From the NCBI GenBank assembly GCA_025355935.1, contig JANXYS010000266.1, positions 1 through 6,874 on the forward strand: DNA of 6,874 bases, in the 5' to 3' direction. Of this stretch, positions 1-6,829 are shown piece after piece. Each line of letters begins with the position of its first letter. Position 1 is the stretch's first letter. The notes beneath the pieces were generated by a model. That model worked only from the letters and a program-made list of their open reading frames with translations, was not told the origin of the DNA and searched no databases. A program made the position numbers and the translations under genes. The DNA is from Chitinophagales bacterium (lineage in GTDB: Bacteria; Bacteroidota; Bacteroidia; Chitinophagales; Chitinophagaceae).

Positions 1-1214
1 CCAGCAACTTTTTTCATTGATTTGATCTGGGCATTACCACCTACACGACTTACAGAAATACCAACGTTGATTGCCGGACGAATTCCCGCATTAAAAAGGT
101 TCCCTTCCAGGAAGATCTGACCATCAGTGATAGAAATTACATTGGTTGGGATATAGGCGGATACGTCACCCGCCTGTGTTTCAATAATTGGTAAAGCGGT
201 TAAAGATCCACCGCCTTTAACGAGGTGTTTGATTGACTCCGGAAGATCATTCATTTGCTGTGCGATCTCATCCTTTGCAACCACTTTTGCTGCACGCTCA
301 AGTAAACGGCTATGAAGATAGAATACATCTCCGGGGTAAGCCTCCCGACCCGGCGGACGGCGTAACAGTAACGATACCTCACGGTAGGCCACAGCCTGTT
401 TTGAGAGATCATCATAAATAATGAGCGCTGGGCGACCAGTATCACGAAAAAATTCCCCGATCGCAGCACCGGCGAACGGAGCATAGAATTGAAGCGGAGC
501 CGGATCTGAAGCCGATGCGGCAACAATCGTTGTATATGCCATAGCCCCATTTTCTTCCAGGGTCTTCATAATGCCTGCAATAGTAGAAGCTTTCTGACCA
601 ATTGCTACGTAGATGCAATAAACCGGTTTACCGGCAGCATAAAACTCCTTCTGGTTGATAATCGTATCAATCGCAATAGCCGTTTTACCGGTTTGGCGGT
701 CTCCAATAATCAGCTCACGCTGGCCGCGACCAATCGGGATCATCGCATCGATTGCCTTGATACCCGTTTGAAGAGGTTCCTTAACCGGTTCCCTGAAAAT
801 AACACCTGGCGCTTTGCGCTCGAAGGGCATTTCATACAATTCCCCTGTAAGTGGGCCTTTCCCGTCAATCGGGAATCCTAAAGTATTAATAACGCGACCG
901 CACATTCCTTCCCCAACCTTGATAGAAGCAATCTGGCCCGTACGTTTAACTATATTCCCTTCCTTTATGTCTCCGCTATCACCCATCAATACCACCCCCA
1001 CATTGTCTTCCTCAAGATTCAGGGCAATTGCTTTAACTCCATTTTCAAACTCAACAAGTTCACCAGACCTAACACTGGTAAGGCCATAAACACGGGCAAT
1101 ACCATCACCAACCTGTAACACGGTTCCTACTTCTTCAAGATTTGCGGCTGCATCAAAACTGCTAAGCTGCTGGCGAAGGATCGCCGAAATTTCATCTGGT
1201 TTAATCTCTACCAT
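1..1214 (-). CDS. atpA: ATP synthase F1 subunit alpha (3' end cut by window edge)
   Basis: This gene encodes the alpha subunit of the F1 catalytic head of the F-type H+ (or Na+) ATP synthase. It alternates with beta in the alpha3beta3 hexamer and carries the non-catalytic nucleotide sites. The start is the ATG at 1214-1212 (MVEIKPDEISAILRQQL), and the frame stays open to the left edge, giving 404 codons. Visible motifs are the N-terminal beta-barrel (about residues 25-95, with VGDGIARVYGL), the Walker A loop GDRQTGKT at 171-178, the Walker B stretch LIIYDDL around 264-270, LLLRRPPGREAYPGDVF, and SVSRVGG with the arginine finger at R390. Compared with the E. coli protein there are about 5 extra residues after INQK and about 7 after LLERAA (MNDLPESIK...VKGGG), which I recall as usual in Bacteroidota. 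Roughly 120 C-terminal residues should lie outside the window, probably followed by atpG (inference). There is no Shine-Dalgarno; the leader before the ATG is A-rich. No frameshift is visible. Confidence 0.98.
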   Translation of the reverse strand, partial: MVEIKPDEISAILRQQLSSFDAAANLEEVGTVLQVGDGIARVYGLTSVRSGELVEFENGVKAIALNLEEDNVGVVLMGDSGDIKEGNIVKRTGQIASIKVGEGMCGRVINTLGFPIDGKGPLTGELYEMPFERKAPGVIFREPVKEPLQTGIKAIDAMIPIGRGQRELIIGDRQTGKTAIAIDTIINQKEFYAAGKPVYCIYVAIGQKASTIAGIMKTLEENGAMAYTTIVAASASDPAPLQFYAPFAGAAIGEFFRDTGRPALIIYDDLSKQAVAYREVSLLLRRPPGREAYPGDVFYLHSRLLERAAKVVAKDEIAQQMNDLPESIKHLVKGGGSLTALPIIETQAGDVSAYIPTNVISITDGQIFLEGNLFNAGIRPAINVGISVSRVGGNAQIKSMKKVA

Positions 1215-1231
1215 AGGGTTGTATGTTTATG

Positions 1232-1325
1232 TTTAAGGCTGCCGGAACTTATTAAAATATAACATCTGAAGCACAGGGCGGGACGCATATTTACATAGCC
1301 TGTTAGGCTCTGTTTTTAAGGCTGC
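1232..1325 (-). repeat. 11-bp direct repeat flanking the atpA leader
   Basis: TTTAAGGCTGC (plus strand) occurs at 1232-1242 and at 1315-1325, 83 bp apart. On the minus strand the distal copy overlaps the last base of the -7 box and the likely start site, and the proximal copy sits about 18 bp before the atpA ATG. Chance is possible in a sequence this short. A small past duplication or a regulator site is the alternative. Confidence 0.4.
1294..1312 (-). promoter_or_regulatory. small hairpin at the 5' end of the atpA leader
   Basis: The minus-strand sequence CAGAGCCTAACAGGCTATG folds as a stem AGCC/GGCT around a 5-nt loop. A further CA/TG pair lies beyond one mismatch. It begins only a few bases after the predicted transcription start, so it could protect the 5' end of the message or affect translation. 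The stem is short and no T-run follows, so it is not a terminator. Confidence 0.35.
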
Positions 1326-1356
1326 AAAGGTAAGAGATGATAATTAGAAAGACAAA
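1325..1356 (-). promoter_or_regulatory. Bacteroidetes-type promoter for atpA
   Basis: Read on the minus strand, the -33 box TTTG (1356-1353) is followed by 20 nt and then the -7 box TACCTTTG (1332-1325). This matches the known Bacteroidetes primary sigma factor consensus of TTTG, a spacer of about 19-20 nt, and TAnnTTTG. A T-rich stretch lies directly upstream of the -33 box. Transcription would start near 1318-1320, giving a leader of about 105 nt before the atpA ATG. The match is seen in the sequence; activity is inferred. Confidence 0.75.
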
Positions 1357-1579
1357 AAAATAAGATGTGAAAAGGCAGTAAAATTCAATGCCTATGGCCC
1401 ATGATGAACTTTTTTTTACACAAGATTACGAACTAAAATAAAAAAATCGTAAATTCCATTTCCAGTATCATTAATTCATTTTTTACCGAACACTAACTAA
1501 AATCCAGAATCTAAACTTCCTGCCCACATTACAGTATTCTTCCATAAATAAATATTACACCAGGCTTATGAACTGGCAG

Positions 1580-1609
1580 CCGGTTCTAGCATACAAAACG
1601 GGCTACCGG
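1580..1609 (+). promoter_or_regulatory. bulged hairpin in the protease leader
   Basis: CCGG-TTC-TAGC (1580-1590) can pair with GCTACCGG (1602-1609), giving an 8-bp stem with a 3-nt bulge and an 11-nt loop. It ends 24 nt before the ATG at 1634. Bacteroidota rely little on Shine-Dalgarno pairing, so structure close to the start could influence initiation or message stability. This is an inference from the inverted repeat alone. Confidence 0.35.
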
Positions 1610-1633
1610 GAATGAAACTCAACATCGACACCT

Positions 1634-4600
1634 ATGAAAAAATTTTTCCTTATCCCCTTTCTTACTTTTTTATTTATCGGCACTCATGGTCAAAATATCA
1701 GCAGAACGGCCGCGAAAGTCCTGGTAACAAATAATAGTGCATTAATTAGTGTTCCTAAAAATCTTTTGGATGATGCCATTGTGAGCAGCGCCTATTATAA
1801 TGAAACAGCAGGAACACAGATGGTTTATCTGCTACAGGCATATAAGGGTTTACCGGTTTACAACAAAATGCTTGTATTAGCTTTTAAGGATGGCAAAATC
1901 ATTTCCAGCGCCGGTTCTTTCATTACTGATATCAGTAAGATATCAACTGCCATTTCAACGCCTGCGCTGACAGCGGTTACGGCCACCAGGACTGCTTTTA
2001 TAGCATCCAGGTTAACAGCACCTGTAGTATTAAATCCTTTAATTAAACTGGAAAACGGCCGGAAAATTGATTTTGGCATCGTTGCAGGAGTTTACGACAA
2101 TGTGGTTGCAGAACTGATATGGCTTCCCATTGAAACTGCCGGCAAAAAATCGAGTGTAAAACTAACCTGGAGTGTGTTGGTGGCGCCCGAGAATACGGAT
2201 GATTACTGGAACATCATGGTTGATGCAAATAGCAATGGTGTAATCGACAAAACTAATATGACCATCTACGAACGTTTTGATAAGAATATGGTTACTCCGC
2301 CTGTTGTCGTCAATAAATTAGTTCCTGAGAACTTTTTCTTCAATACTGACTTTACTGACTTTAAAAAACAAAATAGCCCTTTGCTGGTTGCTAATGCAAA
2401 TTATCTCGTGATTCCATACCCTTTTGAAAGTCCGTTGTACAGTGTTCCTACCCTCGTTACAAATCCCTGGAATCTCGCCGGAGGAGGAAATGTTACCTCG
2501 TTAGGCTGGCATAACAATGGTATCACCGACTACACTATTACAAGGGGAAATAATGTTTGGGCCACGGAAGACCGTGCGGGCGTCAATTCCAATACTGGCC
2601 TTCCTGCTACTTCAACCACAGGCGGTGAGCCATTAACCTTTAACTCCCCACCAGATTATACCCGCGGTCCCACCGATAGCTTAAATCAACTCTTTGCCAC
2701 AACCAACCTGTTTTACTGGAATAATATAATGCACGATTTATCGTACAGGTATGGCTTTGACGAGGCTGCAGGTAATTTCCAGAATAGCAACCTTGGAAGA
2801 GGGGGACTGGGAAATGACTATGTAACTGCTTTGGCTCAAAGCAGTACAGACGTGAACAATGCAAACTTCTTACCAACGCCGGATGGACAACGGGGGCGCA
2901 TGCGAATGTACCTTTTCAACAGGTCTACTCCTTTCCGCGATGGCGATCTCGACAACGGTGTAATAAATCACGAATATACACACGGCATCAGCACACGTTT
3001 AACGGGAGGCCCTGCGAACCCTGGCTGCCTCAGCAACGCTGAAGAAGCCGGTGAAGGATGGAGCGATTATTTTGCCCTAATGACCACTACAAACTGGGCC
3101 AGCGCCACTGCCACGGACGGTTTCAATCTTAAAAGACCAATAGGAAATTATGTAATAAATCAAAGTCCGGCTGCGGGTGGCATCAGGAGATATCCGTACA
3201 GCACTAATATGACAATTAACCCCCTGACCTATGCGGATGTTAAAAGTTCAGGCGGTGAAGTGCATGATATTGGAGAGATCTGGTGTGCTACCCTTTGGGA
3301 TTTGACCTGGGCGTTGATACAGACTGACGGCATTAACGCAAACCTTTTTAATTCTGGCGCAGCCGGCGGAAATACTGCTGCAGTAAAAATTGTAATTGAA
3401 GGTATGAAACTTCAACCCTGCAGCCCGGGTTTCCTGGATGCAAGGGATGCCATATTGCAGGCCGATCAAAATTTATATGGTGGCGCTCACCGATGTACGA
3501 TCATTTCTGTATTTGCAAGGAGAGGGATGGGCTATGATGCGCGCCAAGGCTCATCGAATAGCACCAGTGACCAGGTAGTAGGCTTCTCCAGCATAGAACC
3601 CCCGGTTTTACAACTCACTCAAAATGTTTTTCAGCAGGAGGAGGGCCTGAATATCATTTACACAAATACAATAAAAGCCGGGCGGTGTCCGGGAAGTGCC
3701 CCCACTAATTTCTTAATTACAGACACCCTACCCGCAAATGTTTCTTACATTTCAGGTGGTTCATACGATACAGCAACAAGGGTTGTTAGCTTTCAGGTGA
3801 ATCAGGCTCTAAACAGTACTCAAACTTATTCCTTTACTGTAAAAGTAAATAGTGGAAGTTACTTTTTACCCGCAACGCTCTTTAGTGAAACAGTACCAAC
3901 TGCTGTTTTTCCCGGAACTTTTACGGCCAGTGCACCATCACCCACCTGGGTTGTTTCCGCAGCCCAAAGTCATAGCGCGCCAAATTCATTTTTTGCAGTT
4001 GACGTTAACGGGCTTTCTGATTTTAAGCTTACATCAGATCCGATTCCTCTTGGTTCCACGCCCCCTGTATTGTCGTTTTGGCACAATTACGACACAGAGG
4101 AAGGGTGGGATGGCGGTGTGGTAGAAATTAGTACCGACCTGGACTCCACCTGGACTGATCTGGGATCTTCAATGGTAAAGAATGGTTACAACAGTTCGTT
4201 AGGCACTGGTAGCAGTTTATCAGGAAGAAATGCCTTCACCGGTTCAAGCAAGGGTTTCATAGAAACGGCTATACGGTTGCTACCTTATGCTAATCGGACC
4301 GCAAGGTTTCGTTTCAGAACTGCATCAGATGATAATACCGCTTCAGTAGGGTGGTTTGTAGATGATATCTTATTGAAATCTTTTCCTATTGTGGTAATGC
4401 GTACAACTCTGTTTAATGCCGCGTTAGAGCGAATTGCAACCCGCGATACGGTAACACAAATTCTTCCTACTACAGCCTGTCAGAATGCAGCCATTGCAAG
4501 CCAACCCTCCAATTTATCTGCCTGCGCGGGTAGCAACGCTTTTATTGCAGTTAGCGCTACCGGTTCGGTATTACAGTACCAATGGCAGGTAAGTACCGAC

Positions 4601-6397
4601 AACGGGACCAGCTTTACGGATCTCGGGGGAGCAATAAACGATACACTAATGTTAAGCAGCATTACATCTGCGATGAATAATAATCAATACAGGGTTAAGA
4701 TTATCAACGGATGTCCGTCATCCCTTACCTCATCCGTTTCAAAATTGGCAGTGAGTATGGATCGTACTTTCCTTGTAAACCCGGAACCGGTTACTACCTG
4801 TGCAGGCACTGATATTACCTTTGCAGTTACCGCTTCAGGCCTATCGCCTTCATACCAATGGCAGGTTAGCACTAACGGCGGGACAACATTTACGAACATC
4901 GCCGGGCAAACTTCTGATACACTTAGTCTTGTTGCGGTAACAGCATCTATGAGCGGTAATCAATACAGGGCCATAGTAGCAAGCTGTAACCCGGCAGGAG
5001 TAAACTCAGCAGTTGCAATCCTCACAGTGAATGCACCGATTGCAATTACATCCGGACCAGCATCAGTATCAGCCTGCGAAAATGCCAATGCCGTTTTCAC
5101 GGTTGTAACAAATGGCGCAGGCCCTTCTTATCAATGGCAGGTAAGCACGGATGCGGGCGCCAACTTTGCAGATGTTTCGGGTGCAACTTCTGCAACCCTT
5201 ACATTAAATGGATTATTGACATCATTATCCGGGAACCAATACCGCGCTGTAATCAAGGGCACTTGTACTAGTCAAAGCCTTACTTCATCTACTGCAATAC
5301 TAATAGTAAACACTAATCTGAGAATTTCTTCCCAACCCCAGCCATCTACCTTATGTGCAGGTTTAAGCACTTCATTTTCTGTTGTTGCTTCCGGCTCCGG
5401 CCTTTCTTACCAATGGCAGGTGAATACAAATGGAGGCGCGGGCTGGGTAAATATTTCGGGACAAACTAACAGCACGCTGAATGTAAACGCAGTAACCACT
5501 ACAATGAACGGCTACCTGTACCGGGTTGTTTTAAATGGGCCTTGCAGCATAGATTTAAACTCAGCTGCAGCAATGCTAACTGTGAATATGCCGGTTATCC
5601 TGGCAAGTCAGCCCGTGGATGCCAGCGTTTGTGTTGGTTCTGATGCAAGGTTTGCGGTTTCAGCATTGGGTAGTTCAATTGCCTATCAGTGGCAGGTAAG
5701 TGAGAATGGCACCCTTTTTATAAATCTCGCCAACAACAGTACGTATGACGGTGTAACCAGCAACCAATTAATCATTAAGAATGCTGCTACCAATATTCAC
5801 GGAAATATTTACAGGGTTGTCGCATCCGGAGCACCATGTGGCGCTGTTACTTCTGCTGGCGCAAAACTTACTGTAAATATGCTTCCATCTGTAGCGGCCA
5901 CTATTGCCTCGTATCAAAGGCTTAACCCGTATGTTTCAACAACGCTTGCTGCAGTACCAAATCCCGCCGGAGTTTATACCTACCAGTGGTTTAGAGATGG
6001 CATCCGCCTGGCGAATATTAACAGCCAGTCATTACCCGTAAATGTTGATGGTTTTGGTGGATACAGCGTGACAGTTACTGATTCTAAAGGATGCATGGCT
6101 TTCTCCAGTGTGGTAACTATAATTGATTCTGCTTCAAGTTTATTGTTTATCTATCCTAACCCCAACAAGGGCCAGTTTGATGTACGGTATTTTCAGAGAG
6201 GTGGAGAAACGGTTAAACGCACTATTGTACTATTTGATGCAACCGGGAACAAGGTATATTCTAAAGAATTTATTATTTCAGGACCGTACGGCAGAATGCA
6301 GGTGAGTTTCGGTGGAGTATCGGGAAGCTATCTGGTGGAAGTATCAGATCAGCGTGGCAAGCGCCTTGCAACAGGAAAAATAATTGTTATAAGATAG
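1634..6397 (+). CDS. secreted M36 (fungalysin-type) zinc metallopeptidase with Ig-like repeats and T9SS type A sorting domain
   Basis: This 1587-residue protein is predicted to be an extracellular or surface endopeptidase. Residues 1-19 form a Sec signal peptide with cleavage before Q20, matching the Bacteroidetes habit of Gln at the mature N-terminus. Residues about 45-100 resemble an FTP-type propeptide (YKGLPVYNKMLVLAFKDGK), and the pro-region ends near residue 214. The M36 catalytic domain covers about 256-637. It has HEYTH at 446-450 (ligands H446 and H450, catalytic E447), the third zinc ligand E474 in GEGWSDYFAL, and the conserved HDIGEIW at 544-550. A DUF11-like beta domain follows (655-741), then a MAM/ConA-like domain (about 750-917, ending GWFVDDILL), five Ig-like repeats (about 953-1416), a divergent sixth module (about 1417-1500), and a C-terminal T9SS type A domain (about 1504-1587, opening IYPNPNKG). 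All catalytic residues are present, so it should be active. It probably leaves the cell through T9SS after autoprocessing. Substrate is unknown. The ATG at 1634 is chosen because it opens the signal peptide directly; there is no Shine-Dalgarno. Confidence 0.95.
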   Translation: MKKFFLIPFLTFLFIGTHGQNISRTAAKVLVTNNSALISVPKNLLDDAIVSSAYYNETAGTQMVYLLQAYKGLPVYNKMLVLAFKDGKIISSAGSFITDISKISTAISTPALTAVTATRTAFIASRLTAPVVLNPLIKLENGRKIDFGIVAGVYDNVVAELIWLPIETAGKKSSVKLTWSVLVAPENTDDYWNIMVDANSNGVIDKTNMTIYERFDKNMVTPPVVVNKLVPENFFFNTDFTDFKKQNSPLLVANANYLVIPYPFESPLYSVPTLVTNPWNLAGGGNVTSLGWHNNGITDYTITRGNNVWATEDRAGVNSNTGLPATSTTGGEPLTFNSPPDYTRGPTDSLNQLFATTNLFYWNNIMHDLSYRYGFDEAAGNFQNSNLGRGGLGNDYVTALAQSSTDVNNANFLPTPDGQRGRMRMYLFNRSTPFRDGDLDNGVINHEYTHGISTRLTGGPANPGCLSNAEEAGEGWSDYFALMTTTNWASATATDGFNLKRPIGNYVINQSPAAGGIRRYPYSTNMTINPLTYADVKSSGGEVHDIGEIWCATLWDLTWALIQTDGINANLFNSGAAGGNTAAVKIVIEGMKLQPCSPGFLDARDAILQADQNLYGGAHRCTIISVFARRGMGYDARQGSSNSTSDQVVGFSSIEPPVLQLTQNVFQQEEGLNIIYTNTIKAGRCPGSAPTNFLITDTLPANVSYISGGSYDTATRVVSFQVNQALNSTQTYSFTVKVNSGSYFLPATLFSETVPTAVFPGTFTASAPSPTWVVSAAQSHSAPNSFFAVDVNGLSDFKLTSDPIPLGSTPPVLSFWHNYDTEEGWDGGVVEISTDLDSTWTDLGSSMVKNGYNSSLGTGSSLSGRNAFTGSSKGFIETAIRLLPYANRTARFRFRTASDDNTASVGWFVDDILLKSFPIVVMRTTLFNAALERIATRDTVTQILPTTACQNAAIASQPSNLSACAGSNAFIAVSATGSVLQYQWQVSTDNGTSFTDLGGAINDTLMLSSITSAMNNNQYRVKIINGCPSSLTSSVSKLAVSMDRTFLVNPEPVTTCAGTDITFAVTASGLSPSYQWQVSTNGGTTFTNIAGQTSDTLSLVAVTASMSGNQYRAIVASCNPAGVNSAVAILTVNAPIAITSGPASVSACENANAVFTVVTNGAGPSYQWQVSTDAGANFADVSGATSATLTLNGLLTSLSGNQYRAVIKGTCTSQSLTSSTAILIVNTNLRISSQPQPSTLCAGLSTSFSVVASGSGLSYQWQVNTNGGAGWVNISGQTNSTLNVNAVTTTMNGYLYRVVLNGPCSIDLNSAAAMLTVNMPVILASQPVDASVCVGSDARFAVSALGSSIAYQWQVSENGTLFINLANNSTYDGVTSNQLIIKNAATNIHGNIYRVVASGAPCGAVTSAGAKLTVNMLPSVAATIASYQRLNPYVSTTLAAVPNPAGVYTYQWFRDGIRLANINSQSLPVNVDGFGGYSVTVTDSKGCMAFSSVVTIIDSASSLLFIYPNPNKGQFDVRYFQRGGETVKRTIVLFDATGNKVYSKEFIISGPYGRMQVSFGGVSGSYLVEVSDQRGKRLATGKIIVIR
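4490..5881 (+). repeat. five in-gene tandem repeats of about 276 bp coding Ig-like domains
   Basis: Within the protease gene, the signature YQWQV recurs with its Tyr at residues 982, 1074, 1166, 1259 and 1351, spacings of 92, 92, 93 and 92 residues. Each unit has one Cys about 20 residues before the core Trp (for example C964 and C1056) and another about 43 after it (for example C1027), fitting a disulfide-linked Ig sandwich. Each ends in a strand such as LTVN. The DNA is most alike at TAYCARTGGCAGGT and, in copies 1 and 2, at AATCAATACAGG; elsewhere it has diverged. A sixth module with YQWF at 1450 is more distant. Such arrays usually act as spacers or adhesive stalks. Confidence 0.9.
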
Positions 6398-6479
6398 CAT
6401 TTAGTGTAAAATAGCAAATTATTTTGCATTGGTTTTCATTCCGTTTAAAGGTCGCATCAAAATCACCGGGAATCACACG

Positions 6480-6496
6480 GCATCCCTCCGGGACGC
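6480..6496. repeat. palindrome 1 (GCATCCC-TCC-GGGACGC)
   Basis: A 7-bp stem with one A-C mismatch closes a 3-nt TCC loop. It forms the right part of the block shared with unit 2. Confidence 0.6.
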
Positions 6497-6533
6497 GGGG
6501 CGCTTCCATGTGGATTTTGCCTACCGACATGTC

Positions 6534-6546
6534 ACCCCTAAGGGGT
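6534..6546. repeat. palindrome 2 (ACCCCTAAGGGGT)
   Basis: This is a perfect 13-nt palindrome around a single central A. It would give a GC-rich stem of five pairs plus a closing T-A, with a loop of about 3 nt. Confidence 0.65.
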
Positions 6547-6578
6547 AAAATACAGCATTTCAATAACGCATTATACTT

Positions 6579-6595
6579 ACTGTATTGCATACAGT
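6579..6595. repeat. palindrome 3 (ACTGTAT-TGC-ATACAGT)
   Basis: This is a perfect 7-bp inverted repeat with a 3-nt TGC loop. Its left arm overlaps the end of the TTATACTTACT block. As DNA it could also serve as a dimeric protein-binding site. Confidence 0.6.
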
Positions 6596-6613
6596 TTCCG
6601 GTCATAATCCTTT

Positions 6614-6628
6614 CGTGCCATTGGCACG
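6614..6628. repeat. palindrome 4 (CGTGCC-ATT-GGCACG)
   Basis: This is a perfect 15-nt palindrome: a 6-bp stem with a 3-nt ATT loop, or 7 bp around a single central base. It lies between the two repeat units. Confidence 0.65.
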
Positions 6629-6660
6629 TTGTGTAGGTAGAAAATGATTCATCATCAATA

Positions 6661-6677
6661 CCGTTCCATCGGAGCGG
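6661..6677. repeat. palindrome 5 (CCGTTCC-ATC-GGAGCGG)
   Basis: A 7-bp stem containing one G-T pair, tolerated as G-U in RNA if transcribed rightward, closes a 3-nt ATC loop. It lies between the two repeat units. Confidence 0.55.
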
Positions 6678-6714
6678 CGTGTGGGTATTCGCTGAATTGG
6701 ACATTATCACAAAC

Positions 6715-6829
6715 AATCACACGGCATGCCTACGGGCAATGTCATTAAGTTAAGGAATCAATATGCCGGTTTGAAGTTTGTAAACGTTTTATACTTACTT
6801 TTTGAGTGAGGGTTCTTCCTTATCCTTTC
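6715..6829. repeat. degenerate intergenic repeat, unit 2
   Basis: Unit 2 is the shorter copy: AATCACACGGCAT followed by CCTACGGG (6715-6736), ATGTCA (6739-6744), TTATACTTACT (6789-6799) and ATCCTTTC (6822-6829). Its first hairpin is kept in altered form. Where unit 1 has the perfect ACCCCTAAGGGGT palindrome, unit 2 has only the weak TTAAGTTAA. The third hairpin of unit 1 has no counterpart. The pattern suggests an old duplication followed by decay. Confidence 0.55.
6723..6743. repeat. palindrome 6 (unit 2 hairpin around TACG)
   Basis: TGCC pairs with GGCA around a TACG loop (6727-6738). The stem can extend outward as CA/TG past a bulged A. It occupies the same place in unit 2 as palindrome 1 does in unit 1. 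CGGCAT at 6722-6727 can alternatively pair with ATGCCG at 6763-6768. Confidence 0.45.

Larger units (their letters stand above)
1215..1633. other. divergent intergenic region between atpA and the M36 protease gene
   Basis: This 419-bp AT-rich spacer has no credible coding frame. Its left third holds the atpA leader and promoter. The middle (about 1360-1560) contains A and T tracts, including eight T at 1410-1417, but no recognisable gene or RNA. I could not find a good TAnnTTTG box for the rightward protease gene, so its promoter is either degenerate or of another sigma type. No atpH remnant is visible upstream of atpA. Confidence 0.85.
6471..6614. repeat. degenerate intergenic repeat, unit 1
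   Basis: Unit 1 shares four blocks with unit 2 in the same order: AATCACACGGCAT followed by CCTCCGGG (6471-6492), ATGTCA (6529-6534), TTATACTTACT (6571-6581) and ATCCTTTC (6607-6614). The offsets to unit 2 are 244, 210, 218 and 215 bp, so the copies are homologous with small insertions and deletions. Unit 1 carries three full hairpins (6480-6496, 6534-6546 and 6579-6595) and an extra CATGT/ACATG inverted pair (6507-6531). Confidence 0.6.

Noticed and set aside
233..1089. Several open frames of 60-100 codons on both strands inside atpA
   Set aside because: The atpA frame is unbroken and carries every expected F1-alpha motif; these are other-frame shadows.
1394..1417. ATGGCCCAT palindrome followed closely by eight T, terminator-like on the plus strand
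   Set aside because: The stem is only 4 bp, the T-run starts 7 nt after it, and no plus-strand gene ends nearby.
2222..2248. DANSNGVID at residues 197-205, resembling a dockerin or EF-hand calcium loop
   Set aside because: It sits at the end of the propeptide, where M36/M4-like proteins normally have a VDA-N-G-type strand end. A single loop without a partner helix is not enough to call a calcium site.
4480..4899. Minus-strand frames containing a repeated LTCHWY motif
   Set aside because: This is the reverse-strand reading of the conserved YQWQV core of the Ig repeats, not a separate gene.
6387..6716. 109-codon open frame on the minus strand, and a 70-codon frame on the plus strand at 6424-6636
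   Set aside because: They overlap each other on opposite strands across the palindrome-rich region, show no domain, and the minus frame runs into the end of the protease gene. Long open frames on both strands are expected where GC-rich inverted repeats avoid stops.
6776..6804. Possible rightward promoter TTTG ... TACTTTTTG near the right edge
   Set aside because: The -7-like box has one extra T and the spacer is only about 15 nt, shorter than the usual 19-20. No gene start follows within the window.
6471..6829. CRISPR array or tRNA cluster as an explanation for the hairpins
   Set aside because: The hairpins differ in sequence, there are no identical direct repeats with uniform spacers, and no cloverleaf or CCA-end pattern is visible.
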